The notes: a model not told the origin generated them from the letters alone. A stretch of 13,697 nucleotides of DNA from Candidatus Parcubacteria bacterium (GCA_027310925.1 DAICZX010000002.1:1-13697); one strand, 5' to 3'; positions 1 to 6,635 are shown, numbered from the stretch's first letter. Program-made: numbers and translations.

Positions 1-522
1 ATTGATTTCGTGAAAGGACAGGGAATCGCGGACAAGGACATTAAAACGCTCTCATACAACATCTCCCCGCAATATTCATATCCAAACCCTTGTTCGTCAG
101 GAACGCTTTGCCAACCCTACAGCGGCACACCGAAAATCGTCGGTTATCAAGTATCTGAAATGGTTCAGGTAACAATACATGACCTTGCCACAACTGGAAC
201 CCTCGTCAACGGGCTCGGGACCCTCGGAGTACAGAACGTGCAGGGGCCAGAGTTCGCGCTTGACGACGCGACTTCTGGTTACGACGCTGCGCGCGCCGAT
301 GCGATTGATAATGCGAAGACGCAAGCGGTACTTCTCGCAGGGCAACTCGGAATTTCGCTCGGTAAGATCGTTAACTTTAGCGAATCTTCAGGTGGCTCCC
401 CCATCCCCATCTACGCAGCAATGACAGCGGGGTCTGCGAGCGGAGCATCAACGCCCAATATCCAGATAGGTGAAAACACCTACAACGCATCCGTTTCTAT
501 TACCTATGAAATCCGCCAATAG
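1..522 (+). CDS. SIMPL-domain (DUF541) exported protein, 3' part
   Basis: The frame is open from the first base (Ile-Asp-Phe-Val-Lys-Gly), so the true start, and any signal peptide, lies left of the window; the GTG at 10 is probably an internal codon. About 173 residues are visible. They match the C-terminal part of the SIMPL/DUF541 family: a segment ending DIKTLSYNISPQYSY, then GYQVSEMVQVTIHDL, then a helix with ARADAIDNAKTQAVLLAGQLG and a final strand NASVSITYEIRQ. Family members are periplasmic or surface proteins of poorly defined role, and several oligomerise. Between PQYSY and GYQVSE is a loop with two cysteines (codons at 91 and 109) that could form a disulfide outside the cell. The gene ends with TAG and is followed by a short terminator. 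Family assignment is confident; the function is unknown. Confidence 0.85.
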   Translation: MDFVKGQGIADKDIKTLSYNISPQYSYPNPCSSGTLCQPYSGTPKIVGYQVSEMVQVTIHDLATTGTLVNGLGTLGVQNVQGPEFALDDATSGYDAARADAIDNAKTQAVLLAGQLGISLGKIVNFSESSGGSPIPIYAAMTAGSASGASTPNIQIGENTYNASVSITYEIRQ

Positions 523-542
523 ACCTATTCATGAGTAGCCGC

Positions 543-571
543 TTGACTCAAGATAGGCTCCATATTATGAT
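543..571 (+). promoter_or_regulatory. Sigma70-like promoter ahead of secE
   Basis: TTGACT (543-548) and TATGAT (566-571) are separated by 17 nt, close to the bacterial housekeeping consensus. The same hexamer pair occurs upstream of thyA on the other strand. Initiation is predicted near 578, so the message would begin just before the small terminator hairpin at 585-597. It is likely to drive the secE-nusG-rplK operon. Confidence 0.6.
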
Positions 572-582
572 GTCTTTATTAA

Positions 583-603
583 GGAGCCCTCAGGGCTTTT
601 TTA
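583..603 (+). terminator. Short rho-independent terminator after the SIMPL gene
   Basis: AGCCC (585-589), a 3-nt loop TCA, GGGCT (593-597) and a run of six T (597-602) form a compact GC-rich hairpin with a U tract. It fits the end of the SIMPL transcription unit. It also lies just downstream of the predicted start site of the secE promoter, so it could act as a leader attenuator for the secE operon. The 5-bp stem is short. Confidence 0.55.
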
Positions 604-622
604 TTTGCTAAACGCCTTTTAT

Positions 623-808
623 ATGATCTCACCTCTTACGTATCTGAAGCATGTGCGCGAAGAGTTTGTCCATATCGTCTGGCCAACGAATCGCACGGCA
701 CTTGCGCATACTCTCGTCGTTATTTTCATTGCAGTGGCCATAACGCTACTTGTTGGGTTGCTCGATTATACTTTTGGTTCCGTGGTGAGCGGCGTTGCCG
801 GCGGATAA
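623..808 (+). CDS. secE: Preprotein translocase subunit SecE
   Basis: A 61-residue protein starting at ATG 623. It has the bacterial SecE pattern: an amphipathic N-terminal helix with EEFVHIVWPTNRTALAHT (the conserved 'WPt' turn) and one transmembrane helix at about residues 32-52 (VVIFIAVAITLLVGLLDYTF). SecE stabilises SecY in the SecYEG channel of the cytoplasmic membrane. The usual Lys before V-W-P (KVxWP) is His-Ile here. A TTG at 605 would add six residues, but the ATG gives a normal single-helix SecE. No Shine-Dalgarno precedes either start. A TGCTAAAC sequence at 606-613 resembles the -10 element of argS, so a leaderless message is an alternative to transcription from 543-571. Position before nusG and rplK is the classic bacterial order, which supports the call. 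Confidence 0.93.
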   Translation: MISPLTYLKHVREEFVHIVWPTNRTALAHTLVVIFIAVAITLLVGLLDYTFGSVVSGVAGG

Positions 809-861
809 GCTCTTTCTATGGACACGACCCCACATATATACAGTGGCGAGATGGATTTACC

Positions 862-869
862 GGAGGAAA
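862..869 (+). promoter_or_regulatory. Shine-Dalgarno that decides the nusG start
   Basis: GGAGGAAA lies 8 nt (GGAGG to ATG) upstream of the ATG at 875. The earlier in-frame ATG at 818 has no such site, so translation most likely begins at 875. Confidence 0.75.
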
Positions 870-874
870 TCGGT

Positions 875-1459
875 ATGGCAGACATCGCGCCTTCAGTACG
901 CAAAGAAATTCGTGACGATACGATACCACGTAAAGAAGACGCACGCTGGTATACCATTCACACTTACGCTGGCTACGAGAATGCCGTTGAGCGAAATTTG
1001 AAGCAACGCATTGAATCACTGGGCATGGAGGGGAAAATATTTGACGTAATAGTTCCGACTGAAAAAAAGATTCGGGTGAAAGGAGGAAAACGCGTTGTCG
1101 AAGAGGAGAAAATCTATCCGGGCTATATTCTCGTGCGTATGATCGTTGACGATGACTCGTGGTTTGTGGTGCGGAACACACCGCGTGTTACGGGATTTGT
1201 CGGTTCGGGCAATACACCTGTTGCGATGGAAGATACCGAGGTTACCTCGTTGATGAAGCGCATGACCGCTGAGGCGCCGAAGCATCGTATCGACCTTGTA
1301 AAAGATGACCCAGTTACCATCATCGATGGCCCTTTCAAGGATCTCGAAGGTAAGGTAGGTGAGATCGACGAAGATCGTGGTAAGGTGAAAGTCATGGTTT
1401 CAATGTTTGGTCGCGAGACGCCGGTCGAGCTCGACTTCTTGCAGATACGGAAACTCTAG
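875..1459 (+). CDS. nusG: Transcription termination/antitermination factor NusG
   Basis: A 194-residue NusG. After about 22 charged residues comes the NGN domain (about 24-130): RWYTIHTYAGYENAVERN, the KIYPGYILVRM segment, and WFVVRNTPRVTGFVG. The KOW domain follows (about 141-192): DPVTIIDGPFKDLEGKVGEID, then MFGRETPVELDF. NusG binds the RNA polymerase clamp to suppress pausing, and its KOW domain contacts Rho or ribosomal protein S10. The start at 875 is chosen for its strong Shine-Dalgarno sequence; an in-frame ATG at 818 would add 19 residues with no homology to the family. It sits between secE and rplK, with 18 nt to rplK. Length and motifs are normal for the family. Confidence 0.96.
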   Translation: MADIAPSVRKEIRDDTIPRKEDARWYTIHTYAGYENAVERNLKQRIESLGMEGKIFDVIVPTEKKIRVKGGKRVVEEEKIYPGYILVRMIVDDDSWFVVRNTPRVTGFVGSGNTPVAMEDTEVTSLMKRMTAEAPKHRIDLVKDDPVTIIDGPFKDLEGKVGEIDEDRGKVKVMVSMFGRETPVELDFLQIRKL

Positions 1460-1477
1460 CGTAATGTCGTTACACGT

Positions 1478-1897
1478 ATGGCTACAATTGTAAAAAAGAT
1501 TAAGTTACAGATTCCAGGCGGCGCAGCAACACCAGCGCCTCCGGTTGGTACTGCGCTTGGCCCTACGGGCGTGAACATCGGCCAGTTCGTGTCCCAGTTC
1601 AATGAGGCGACTAAGGATAAGCGAGGAACTATCATCCCGATTGAGCTCTCGGTCTACGATGACCGTTCGTTCACCTTCATCATGAAGAATCCACCCGCCT
1701 CGAGGCTCATCTTGAAAGCGCTTGGTATCGAAAAGGGTTCTGGTAAGGCACGCGAACAGAAGGTGGGCATTCTGACCAAGGCACAGGTCGCAGCTATTGT
1801 TGAAGAGAAGATGCCGGATCTAAATGCGAATAGCCCCGAAGCCGCAGCGCGACTTATTGCGGGCACGGCACGAAGTATGGGTGTGGAAGTTAAGTAA
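1478..1897 (+). CDS. rplK: 50S ribosomal protein L11 (uL11)
   Basis: 139 residues, the normal length. The N-terminal domain has the proline-rich switch segment (LQIPGGAATPAPPVGTALGP, then GVNIGQFVSQFN) that contacts EF-G and the stringent factor RelA at the GTPase-associated centre. The C-terminal 23S rRNA-binding domain has PPASRLILKALGI, GKVGILT-like residues (EQKVGILTKAQV) and the final AARLIAGTARSMGVEVK. It is co-directional with nusG and probably in the same operon. No clear Shine-Dalgarno sequence is visible before the ATG. The gene expected next in many bacteria, rplA (L1), is not here; a nucleotidyltransferase begins 10 nt after the stop. Confidence 0.98.
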   Translation: MATIVKKIKLQIPGGAATPAPPVGTALGPTGVNIGQFVSQFNEATKDKRGTIIPIELSVYDDRSFTFIMKNPPASRLILKALGIEKGSGKAREQKVGILTKAQVAAIVEEKMPDLNANSPEAAARLIAGTARSMGVEVK

Positions 1898-1907
1898 GTT
1901 CCTAACG

Positions 1908-2591
1908 ATGGGATCATCAAAGGATATTCCTAATACAGTCTACAAGGGTGACCATGACCCTGGCGGGGCTATACCGCTCCGCCAGCGGGCTACGCGCATT
2001 CTGAAAGGTACAGCGACGTACGAAGATCGGTATTTCCCAAACCATAAAGAATTGGTCGATATACTTGCCGACCTCCGTAGTCGAGGGGCTGTTATTGTCT
2101 TCACGACAGGTGTATGGGACCTATTCCATATCGGTCACGGCGACTACATCCAGAAAGGGAAAGATGCAGCGGCGAAGTTCTATGAAGACGCAGAACATAT
2201 CGTCATGGTCGTCGGTGTTGACACGGATGCTCTCACGAAAGAGCGCAAGGGTCCTAAACGGCCGATCGTACCAGAAGATGAGCGTTGCCGTGTACTTTCG
2301 CACTTACGTTCGGTCGACATCATCACACCGCAATATAAGCTCAACCAGCTGTACAGTGTTATCGAGCCACATGTTCAGATCGTTTCGACGTCAACCAAGG
2401 ATTTGCCGCCTAGTCTTGAGGAGGCAAAAAGACATTGCGTGCGTCTTGTACGCCTTCAACCGCAGGCGGAGACGAGCACAAGTGCGCGGATTCGACGCCT
2501 CGCCGTCGACGGTAGTATCGAAATGCTCGAACGTGTTTCAGAAAAGTTGATAAAAGCAATTGAGGAGGCACGTCGTGAAATCAGCACCTGA
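1908..2591 (+). CDS. HIGH-motif nucleotidyltransferase (cytidylyltransferase-like)
   Basis: 227 residues. After a 60-residue lead comes the hallmark of the nucleotidyltransferase superfamily (PF01467 type): VIVFTTGVWDLFHIGHGDYI with H74-I-G-H77, then the strand IVMVVGVDTDALTKERKGP, a PIVPEDERCRVL helix and RSVD. This order resembles the HldE/RfaE adenylyltransferase domain, TagD and archaeal-type FAD synthases, which transfer an NMP to a phosphorylated substrate and release pyrophosphate. Near the C-terminus TSTSARIRR (189-197) looks like the second nucleotide-binding motif of the fold (compare ISSTxIR of NMN adenylyltransferases). The substrate cannot be read from sequence. An in-frame ATG at 1824 would overlap rplK by 74 nt and is rejected. 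It overlaps the next gene by 17 nt, so the two are probably translated together and may act on linked substrates. Confidence 0.82.
   Translation: MGSSKDIPNTVYKGDHDPGGAIPLRQRATRILKGTATYEDRYFPNHKELVDILADLRSRGAVIVFTTGVWDLFHIGHGDYIQKGKDAAAKFYEDAEHIVMVVGVDTDALTKERKGPKRPIVPEDERCRVLSHLRSVDIITPQYKLNQLYSVIEPHVQIVSTSTKDLPPSLEEAKRHCVRLVRLQPQAETSTSARIRRLAVDGSIEMLERVSEKLIKAIEEARREIST
2563..2568 (+). promoter_or_regulatory. Shine-Dalgarno for the deaminase-like gene
   Basis: AGGAGG, 6 nt before the GTG at 2575 and inside the end of the nucleotidyltransferase gene. It favours GTG 2575 over the TTG at 2560, which would lie upstream of the site. Confidence 0.8.
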
Positions 2592-3423
2592 CATCCTAAT
2601 CGCGTATGTGCCAACGCCACATGCGGGGTATCTGAAACTCTTCCAGGCATATAAAGAGAGTGTCCTCTATGTGCTTGGTGGAGAGTTTATTCAGCAATTC
2701 AACTCGCTCGTTCGCCATCTACCGGGTGTAGCACCAGAAGAATCACAAAAGATGATTCGGGCGCTCAACATCTTTGCTGACGTTCGTGTTCTTACAATGA
2801 CAGAGATCAATGACGTTAACTTCCGACAGTCGCATAACATTGTCATGCCAGATGAAGACGTATCGCACGCGCTTGCCGAGAAGTACCTCTCGTACGCATC
2901 GGTCGTGTTCGATGGTTCCTGGCGTCTTCGTTGGGACTGGGGCTCAGTTCAAAAGGGCCGGATACCGGAAGGCGAACGTAATGTCTCACTCTACGAGTTT
3001 GACCGGATATTCATACGCCAGGCATTCGCTGGTGCAAATCGCAGTCCGGACTGGTGGCGACAGGTAGGTGCTCTCCTCGTGAAGGAGAAGAAGGTAATCC
3101 TTGCCGCTTTCAACCAGCACGTACCGAACGAGCAGAGCGCATATCATTATGGTGATCCACGGAGTCAGTTCGAGGTGGGAGAACGCATCGATTTCTCTGG
3201 TTCATTGCATGCCGAGATGGGGCTCCTCGCTGAAGCAGCTCGCCGAGGTATTTCAACGGAAGGAAGTGATCTTTACGTAACTACCTTTCCGTGTCCGTCA
3301 TGCGCATACTCGTTGGCCCGTACCGGTATCAAGCGTCTTTTCTATGCGGAAGGCTATTCGCTCGTTGCTGGGGCGGAGGCGCTTGAGGCGGGGAACGTAG
3401 AGATCATCCGTGTCGAGATGTGA
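2575..3423 (+). CDS. Zinc-dependent CMP/dCMP-deaminase-like protein with unusual N-terminal half
   Basis: 282 residues from GTG 2575. The C-terminal half (about 140-282) is a cytidine/deoxycytidylate deaminase domain: H212-A-E214 (zinc ligand and proton-shuttle Glu) in SLHAEMGLLAEAARRG, then YVTTFPCPSCAYSLARTG with zinc ligands C240 and C243, then IKRLFYAEGYS. Enzymes of this fold deaminate dCMP to dUMP or act on related bases. The N-terminal half (about 1-135) is not a known deaminase part. It starts DILIAYVPTPHAGYLKLFQA, where PTPHAGYL recalls a degenerate HxGH nucleotidyltransferase motif; this is only an impression. The gene overlaps the nucleotidyltransferase by 17 nt and ends TGA followed at once by TAG. 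dCMP deaminase is the simplest role, and would feed the thymidylate synthase encoded just beyond. RNA-base or metabolite deamination is also possible. Confidence 0.8.
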   Translation: MKSAPDILIAYVPTPHAGYLKLFQAYKESVLYVLGGEFIQQFNSLVRHLPGVAPEESQKMIRALNIFADVRVLTMTEINDVNFRQSHNIVMPDEDVSHALAEKYLSYASVVFDGSWRLRWDWGSVQKGRIPEGERNVSLYEFDRIFIRQAFAGANRSPDWWRQVGALLVKEKKVILAAFNQHVPNEQSAYHYGDPRSQFEVGERIDFSGSLHAEMGLLAEAARRGISTEGSDLYVTTFPCPSCAYSLARTGIKRLFYAEGYSLVAGAEALEAGNVEIIRVEM

Positions 3424-3465
3424 TAGTTCTTTTTCTGCCTTAGCCAGATACTGATCGGGGGAGGT
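3424..3465. other. Convergent intergenic gap
   Basis: Forty-two bases between the convergent ends of the deaminase-like and HIT genes. There is a T-rich run, but I see no convincing hairpin terminator for either strand. Confidence 0.5.
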
Positions 3466-3942
3466 TTATTTTTTGAAGCCGACAAGTGCCTTTATTGGTT
3501 TTGTTTTTTTCGTTCGAAAGCTACCGACAATAAGGTGGGCATGTAGATGATTCACTGACGCGCCTGTTATCTGTGTTTCACCTGAACGAATCATAAGCGT
3601 TGCGCCTGTTATCTTATTTTTGCGAATTAATTTTCGGTAGAGTTTCTGTAAGTCAACCCACATAGCAGGCCGCACATTCTCCACCGCCTCGATATGCGGG
3701 CGTATAATAAATAAAAAGTGATATCGAGACCCTTTATACGGCCACGAGTTTTTTGTTACGAGCCAGTATTTGCTTTTGTAAATGAGTGGTTGGCGGTGAT
3801 GCTTAAAGAGATGTTTTTCGCAGAATGGGCAGAAACCATTCGTGATGATTGTGCGGAGTACCCGCGCGTAATCATTGCGCGGTACAACGACTGCGTTCTC
3901 TATATCGACCGCCCGGTTTTTTTGATGCATGTATACAACCAT
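3466..3942 (-). CDS. HIT (histidine triad) family protein
   Basis: 158 residues. The HIT active-site motif HxHxH is present as N131-H132-L-H134-A-H136-L-I-V near the C-terminus. Upstream are a CPFC pair (C38, C41) and a KSKYWLVTKNSWPYKGSRYHFLFIIRPH core, as in HIT hydrolases that carry a structural zinc. Family members hydrolyse nucleoside phosphoramidates, dinucleoside polyphosphates or AMP-lysine-type adducts; the substrate here is unknown. There is no Shine-Dalgarno sequence before ATG 3942 or the ATG four codons later (3930), so the start is uncertain by a few residues. It lies downstream of thyA on the same strand, but a terminator separates them. Confidence 0.88.
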   Translation of the reverse strand: MVVYMHQKNRAVDIENAVVVPRNDYARVLRTIITNGFCPFCEKHLFKHHRQPLIYKSKYWLVTKNSWPYKGSRYHFLFIIRPHIEAVENVRPAMWVDLQKLYRKLIRKNKITGATLMIRSGETQITGASVNHLHAHLIVGSFRTKKTKPIKALVGFKK

Positions 3943-3960
3943 ATACCAGAGAGGTTTATA

Positions 3961-3988
3961 AAAAAAGAACCGCCTCTTTTGGGAGGCA
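3961..3988 (-). terminator. Rho-independent terminator of thyA
   Basis: Read on the minus strand, GCCTC (3987-3983), a six-base loop, GAGGC (3976-3972), then GG and a T-rich run ending TTCTTTTTTAT. This is a standard hairpin plus U tract placed 19 nt after the thyA stop, and it isolates thyA from the HIT gene. Confidence 0.78.
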
Positions 3989-4006
3989 GTCCGAATTCCT
4001 GCGTAG

Positions 4007-4888
4007 CTAAGGACTATACGGGATTTTCATAGCTGGGTGCGGGTCGTATTCTTCAAGAATAAAGTGTTCGATCCGGAAATCGAACAGATTCTTCACTTCC
4101 GGGTCGAGTCGGAGGATGGGGAAAGGGCGCGGTCTTCGTGTCACGAGTTCGTGCACCTTCTCGATCTGATTTTCGTAGATATGTGCGTCGCCGAAACTGA
4201 GCACGAAGTGACCAGGCGTGTATCCAGTGACTTGGCATATCATAAGTAGTAATGCCGCGTATTGAATCATGTTCGACGGATCTCCAATGGGTAAATCTGC
4301 AGAACGTTGGTGCATCTCCATATTCAGGTTTCCGTTGATGATCCGAAAGTGTAAGAATCCATGACAAGGTGCGACGAGGACTTTCCGGTTCGGGCCACGA
4401 GCTGTGTAGAATGGTATCCATGGAGTTATGAGATGCGTTCGAATGTTGGGATAGCTCCCTATTTGTTCGACAAGCTGCTCGAACTGGTTCAACGTGCCGC
4501 CCCCAGGAAGCGGGAAGTCATGGAATGCTGGACCGTATGAACCGGGCCCCATATCATCAGGATCGAGACCTAATGCCGTACCTTTTCCGCGATAATCCCT
4601 CCAGAAACTACAGCCATATGACTCGATCTCGTCGATGGTGCGCGCACCATTTATGAACGCGATAATCTCCGCAACCGCTTTCCTCCAGAAATTGATATCT
4701 CGTTCGGTGATAAGCGGGACACCGTTGCGCAGATGAAAAACCATTTGCGGCAGCGTGCCGAAGCAGGTAAGAGCCCCAATGCCTTGTGGTGTTTCTCTCA
4801 CCATCTCTCCTTGTTCCAGAATGAACTTGAGTCGATCTTGATACTGGATATCCGGTATTCGTTTAGCAAGTGGTCTATAGAAGCACAT
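4007..4888 (-). CDS. thyA: Thymidylate synthase, divergent ThyA type
   Basis: 293 residues. Recognisable ThyA landmarks are R31-E-T, the FG..P.MVF segment, E74 in AEIIAFING, the catalytic cysteine C175 in APCHGFLHF, HQRSADLPIGDPSN (R195, D198, N206) and the dUMP-binding DAHIYENQ (234-241), ending PHPAMKIPYSP. ThyA methylates dUMP to dTMP with methylene-tetrahydrofolate. The retained N206 favours dUMP over dCMP as substrate, because dCMP hydroxymethylases carry Asp there. Several normally conserved positions differ: the Arg-Arg phosphate clamp is IRT (149-151), GxPFN is GDPSN, ELLWFL is EIIAFI, and the YGxxWR segment reads YGPAFHDF. It is therefore a distant subfamily, though the active-site residues remain. 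It has its own promoter and a strong Shine-Dalgarno sequence. The neighbouring deaminase-like gene could supply dUMP. Confidence 0.88.
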   Translation of the reverse strand: MCFYRPLAKRIPDIQYQDRLKFILEQGEMVRETPQGIGALTCFGTLPQMVFHLRNGVPLITERDINFWRKAVAEIIAFINGARTIDEIESYGCSFWRDYRGKGTALGLDPDDMGPGSYGPAFHDFPLPGGGTLNQFEQLVEQIGSYPNIRTHLITPWIPFYTARGPNRKVLVAPCHGFLHFRIINGNLNMEMHQRSADLPIGDPSNMIQYAALLLMICQVTGYTPGHFVLSFGDAHIYENQIEKVHELVTRRPRPFPILRLDPEVKNLFDFRIEHFILEEYDPHPAMKIPYSP

Positions 4889-4894
4889 GCTCTA

Positions 4895-4901
4895 CTCCTT
4901 T
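4895..4901 (-). promoter_or_regulatory. Shine-Dalgarno of thyA
   Basis: On the minus strand AAAGGAG lies 6 nt before the thyA ATG at 4888, fixing that start. Confidence 0.8.
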
Positions 4902-4931
4902 CACGGTTATGATGAACTGTTATCTTTTTGC

Positions 4932-4959
4932 ATCATACGGAACTTGTTTGAATAGTCAA
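4932..4959 (-). promoter_or_regulatory. Promoter of thyA
   Basis: On the minus strand TTGACT (4959-4954) and TATGAT (4937-4932) are separated by 16 nt, the same hexamers as the secE promoter. The predicted start site is near 4925, giving a leader of about 37 nt that carries the thyA Shine-Dalgarno sequence. Confidence 0.65.
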
Positions 4960-4972
4960 ATATACGCAGTAT

Positions 4973-4981
4973 TGCTACACT
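4973..4981 (+). promoter_or_regulatory. Extended -10 element for leaderless argS
   Basis: TGCTACACT (TG, one base, then TACACT as the -10) ends 7 nt before the argS ATG at 4989. Transcription would begin at or next to the A of ATG. There is no Shine-Dalgarno sequence and no clear -35, which fits an extended -10 promoter and a leaderless mRNA. Confidence 0.45.
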
Positions 4982-4988
4982 TGTATAT

Positions 4989-6635
4989 ATGAAAGAGCGT
5001 ATTTGCAAAACAATAGTCGAGGCGCTCTCCGCGATGGGTGCTGGAGAGACGACGTTTTCTGTTGAGCGACCGGGTGACTCGGTATACGGAGACTACATGA
5101 CGAACGCTGCATTCGTGGCGGCAAAGCGTCTTAATAAGGATCCACGCAAGCTCGCAGATGAACTCGTGCGAAATATAAAGGGCGCACTCGGCGAAGTCGG
5201 GCGCGCGGAAGTTGCTGGTTCCGGCTTCATTAACATCACTCTCACGCGGGAAACAGTGATGCTCGTGACTGCCGAGGCAGCCGCGCAGGGCGAGGCCTGG
5301 GGGAAGGCTAGTGGTTCTGCGGGACAACGCGTCCTGATCGAATACACAGACCCTAATCCATTTAAGGAAATGCACATTGGGCACCTGATGAGCAACATTA
5401 TCGGCGAAGCACTTGCACGGCTCATTGGTTCCGAAGGCGCAACCGTTATTCGCGCCAACTATCAAGGCGATGTTGGTCCGCACGTCGCGAAAGCGCTCTG
5501 GGGCTTGCGGAAATCGAGTACTACGGAGCCGACGACGGTAAAAGAAATCGGGGAAGCGTATGCTGAGGGTTCTCGAGCATACGAAGAGTCCCTGCAGGCA
5601 AAAGAGGAAATCGATTCGCTGAATCAGGCGGTCTACTCCGGTGGCGACCCTAGGCTCATGGCATCGTGGCGCAAAGGTCGTGATATATCACTCGCGGCAT
5701 TTGAAGAGCTTTATAAGATTCTAGGCACACACTTCGATTATTATTTTTTTGAAAGTGAAACTTCGGAATCTGGATTGCGTATCGTACGCGATGGCGTACA
5801 GCGGAATGTGTTCGAGGAGAGCGAGGGTGCTGTCATTTATCGTGGCGAGAAAAAAGGTCTGCACACGCTCGTCTTCATTACGAGCAAAGGTACGCCAACT
5901 TATGAGGCGAAGGATATCGGTCTCGCCTTTTTGAAGGAGGAGCGAGTGCAGAGCGACCGTTCTCTTGTCGTTACCGCCGCGGAGCAGATTGGACACTTTC
6001 AAATCATTCTCGCGGCGCTTACAGAGCTTGCGCCGACGATCGCTGAAAAGACCATTCATGTGCCGCACGGTTTTTTGCGACTTGTCAGCGGAAAGATGTC
6101 ATCACGTGCCGGAAATGTCATTACGGCTGCCGGATTTATTCGTGAGGTCACTGAGAAGGCTCTCGCAAGAAATCCTGATCCGCTTATTGCGGAGCAAGTC
6201 GCTCTCGGCGCGATCAAATACATGGTATTGCGGCAGTCGCCAGGCTCGGACATTATCTTTGACGCGGAAAGGTCGCTCTCGCTCGAAGGTGATTCTGGGC
6301 CGTATCTCCAGTATGCACTTGTGCGGGCGCGTAAGATTCTTGCATATGCCACTGGCGAGGAGAATGGTTCCGAGGAACCATCTACACCATACGCTATCGA
6401 GCGCCTCATCATTCATTTCCCCGAGGTCGTTGCGCGCGCAGCACGCGAGCTCGCGCCAAACCAGCTCATGAATTACCTCACCGAGCTCGCCGCCACATGG
6501 AATGCTTTCTATGCAACAGAGCAAGTACTCGGCAGTCCAGAAGAAGCGTATAAGCAGCGAGTTACTCGCGCGTTCGCACACACTATGATGAACGGCCTTA
6601 CGTTTCTAGGCATTCCCGCACCAGAAAGAATGTAA
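4989..6635 (+). CDS. argS: Arginyl-tRNA synthetase
   Basis: 548 residues, normal for ArgRS. Domain order: N-terminal Add-1 tRNA D-loop-binding domain (about 1-110, with GDYMTNAAFVAAKRLNKDP and GSGFINITL), then the class I Rossmann catalytic domain opening VLIEYTDPNPFKEMHIGHLMSN with H129-I-G-H132. GKMSSRAGNVI carries the KMSKS-equivalent K369-M-S-S372. The all-helical anticodon-binding DALR-type domain occupies about 450-548 and ends FLGIPAPERM. It charges tRNA-Arg with arginine and needs the tRNA for amino-acid activation. The ATG is preceded by no Shine-Dalgarno sequence but by an extended -10 box. ileS begins 1 nt after the stop, so the two are almost certainly co-transcribed. Full length, with no missing motif. 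Confidence 0.96.
   Translation: MKERICKTIVEALSAMGAGETTFSVERPGDSVYGDYMTNAAFVAAKRLNKDPRKLADELVRNIKGALGEVGRAEVAGSGFINITLTRETVMLVTAEAAAQGEAWGKASGSAGQRVLIEYTDPNPFKEMHIGHLMSNIIGEALARLIGSEGATVIRANYQGDVGPHVAKALWGLRKSSTTEPTTVKEIGEAYAEGSRAYEESLQAKEEIDSLNQAVYSGGDPRLMASWRKGRDISLAAFEELYKILGTHFDYYFFESETSESGLRIVRDGVQRNVFEESEGAVIYRGEKKGLHTLVFITSKGTPTYEAKDIGLAFLKEERVQSDRSLVVTAAEQIGHFQIILAALTELAPTIAEKTIHVPHGFLRLVSGKMSSRAGNVITAAGFIREVTEKALARNPDPLIAEQVALGAIKYMVLRQSPGSDIIFDAERSLSLEGDSGPYLQYALVRARKILAYATGEENGSEEPSTPYAIERLIIHFPEVVARAARELAPNQLMNYLTELAATWNAFYATEQVLGSPEEAYKQRVTRAFAHTMMNGLTFLGIPAPERM

Noticed and set aside
818..874. N-terminally extended NusG from ATG 818
   Set aside because: The ATG at 875 has a strong GGAGG site at the right spacing, and the 19 extra residues do not resemble NusG.
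1824..1907. Earlier ATG for the nucleotidyltransferase
   Set aside because: It would overlap rplK by 74 nt in another frame; ATG 1908 falls just after the rplK stop and leaves the whole fold intact.
2065..2550. 161-codon open frame inside the nucleotidyltransferase gene
   Set aside because: The translation is low-complexity Arg/Ser-rich with no motifs, the typical look of an out-of-frame shadow of a real gene.
3424..3480. Bidirectional terminator between the convergent genes
   Set aside because: There are T-rich runs but no stable stem was found before them on either strand.
6364..6381. Inverted repeat ATGGTTCC-GA-GGAACCAT in argS
   Set aside because: Eight-base arms are expected about once by chance in a window of this size, and it lies in a coding linker with no U tract.
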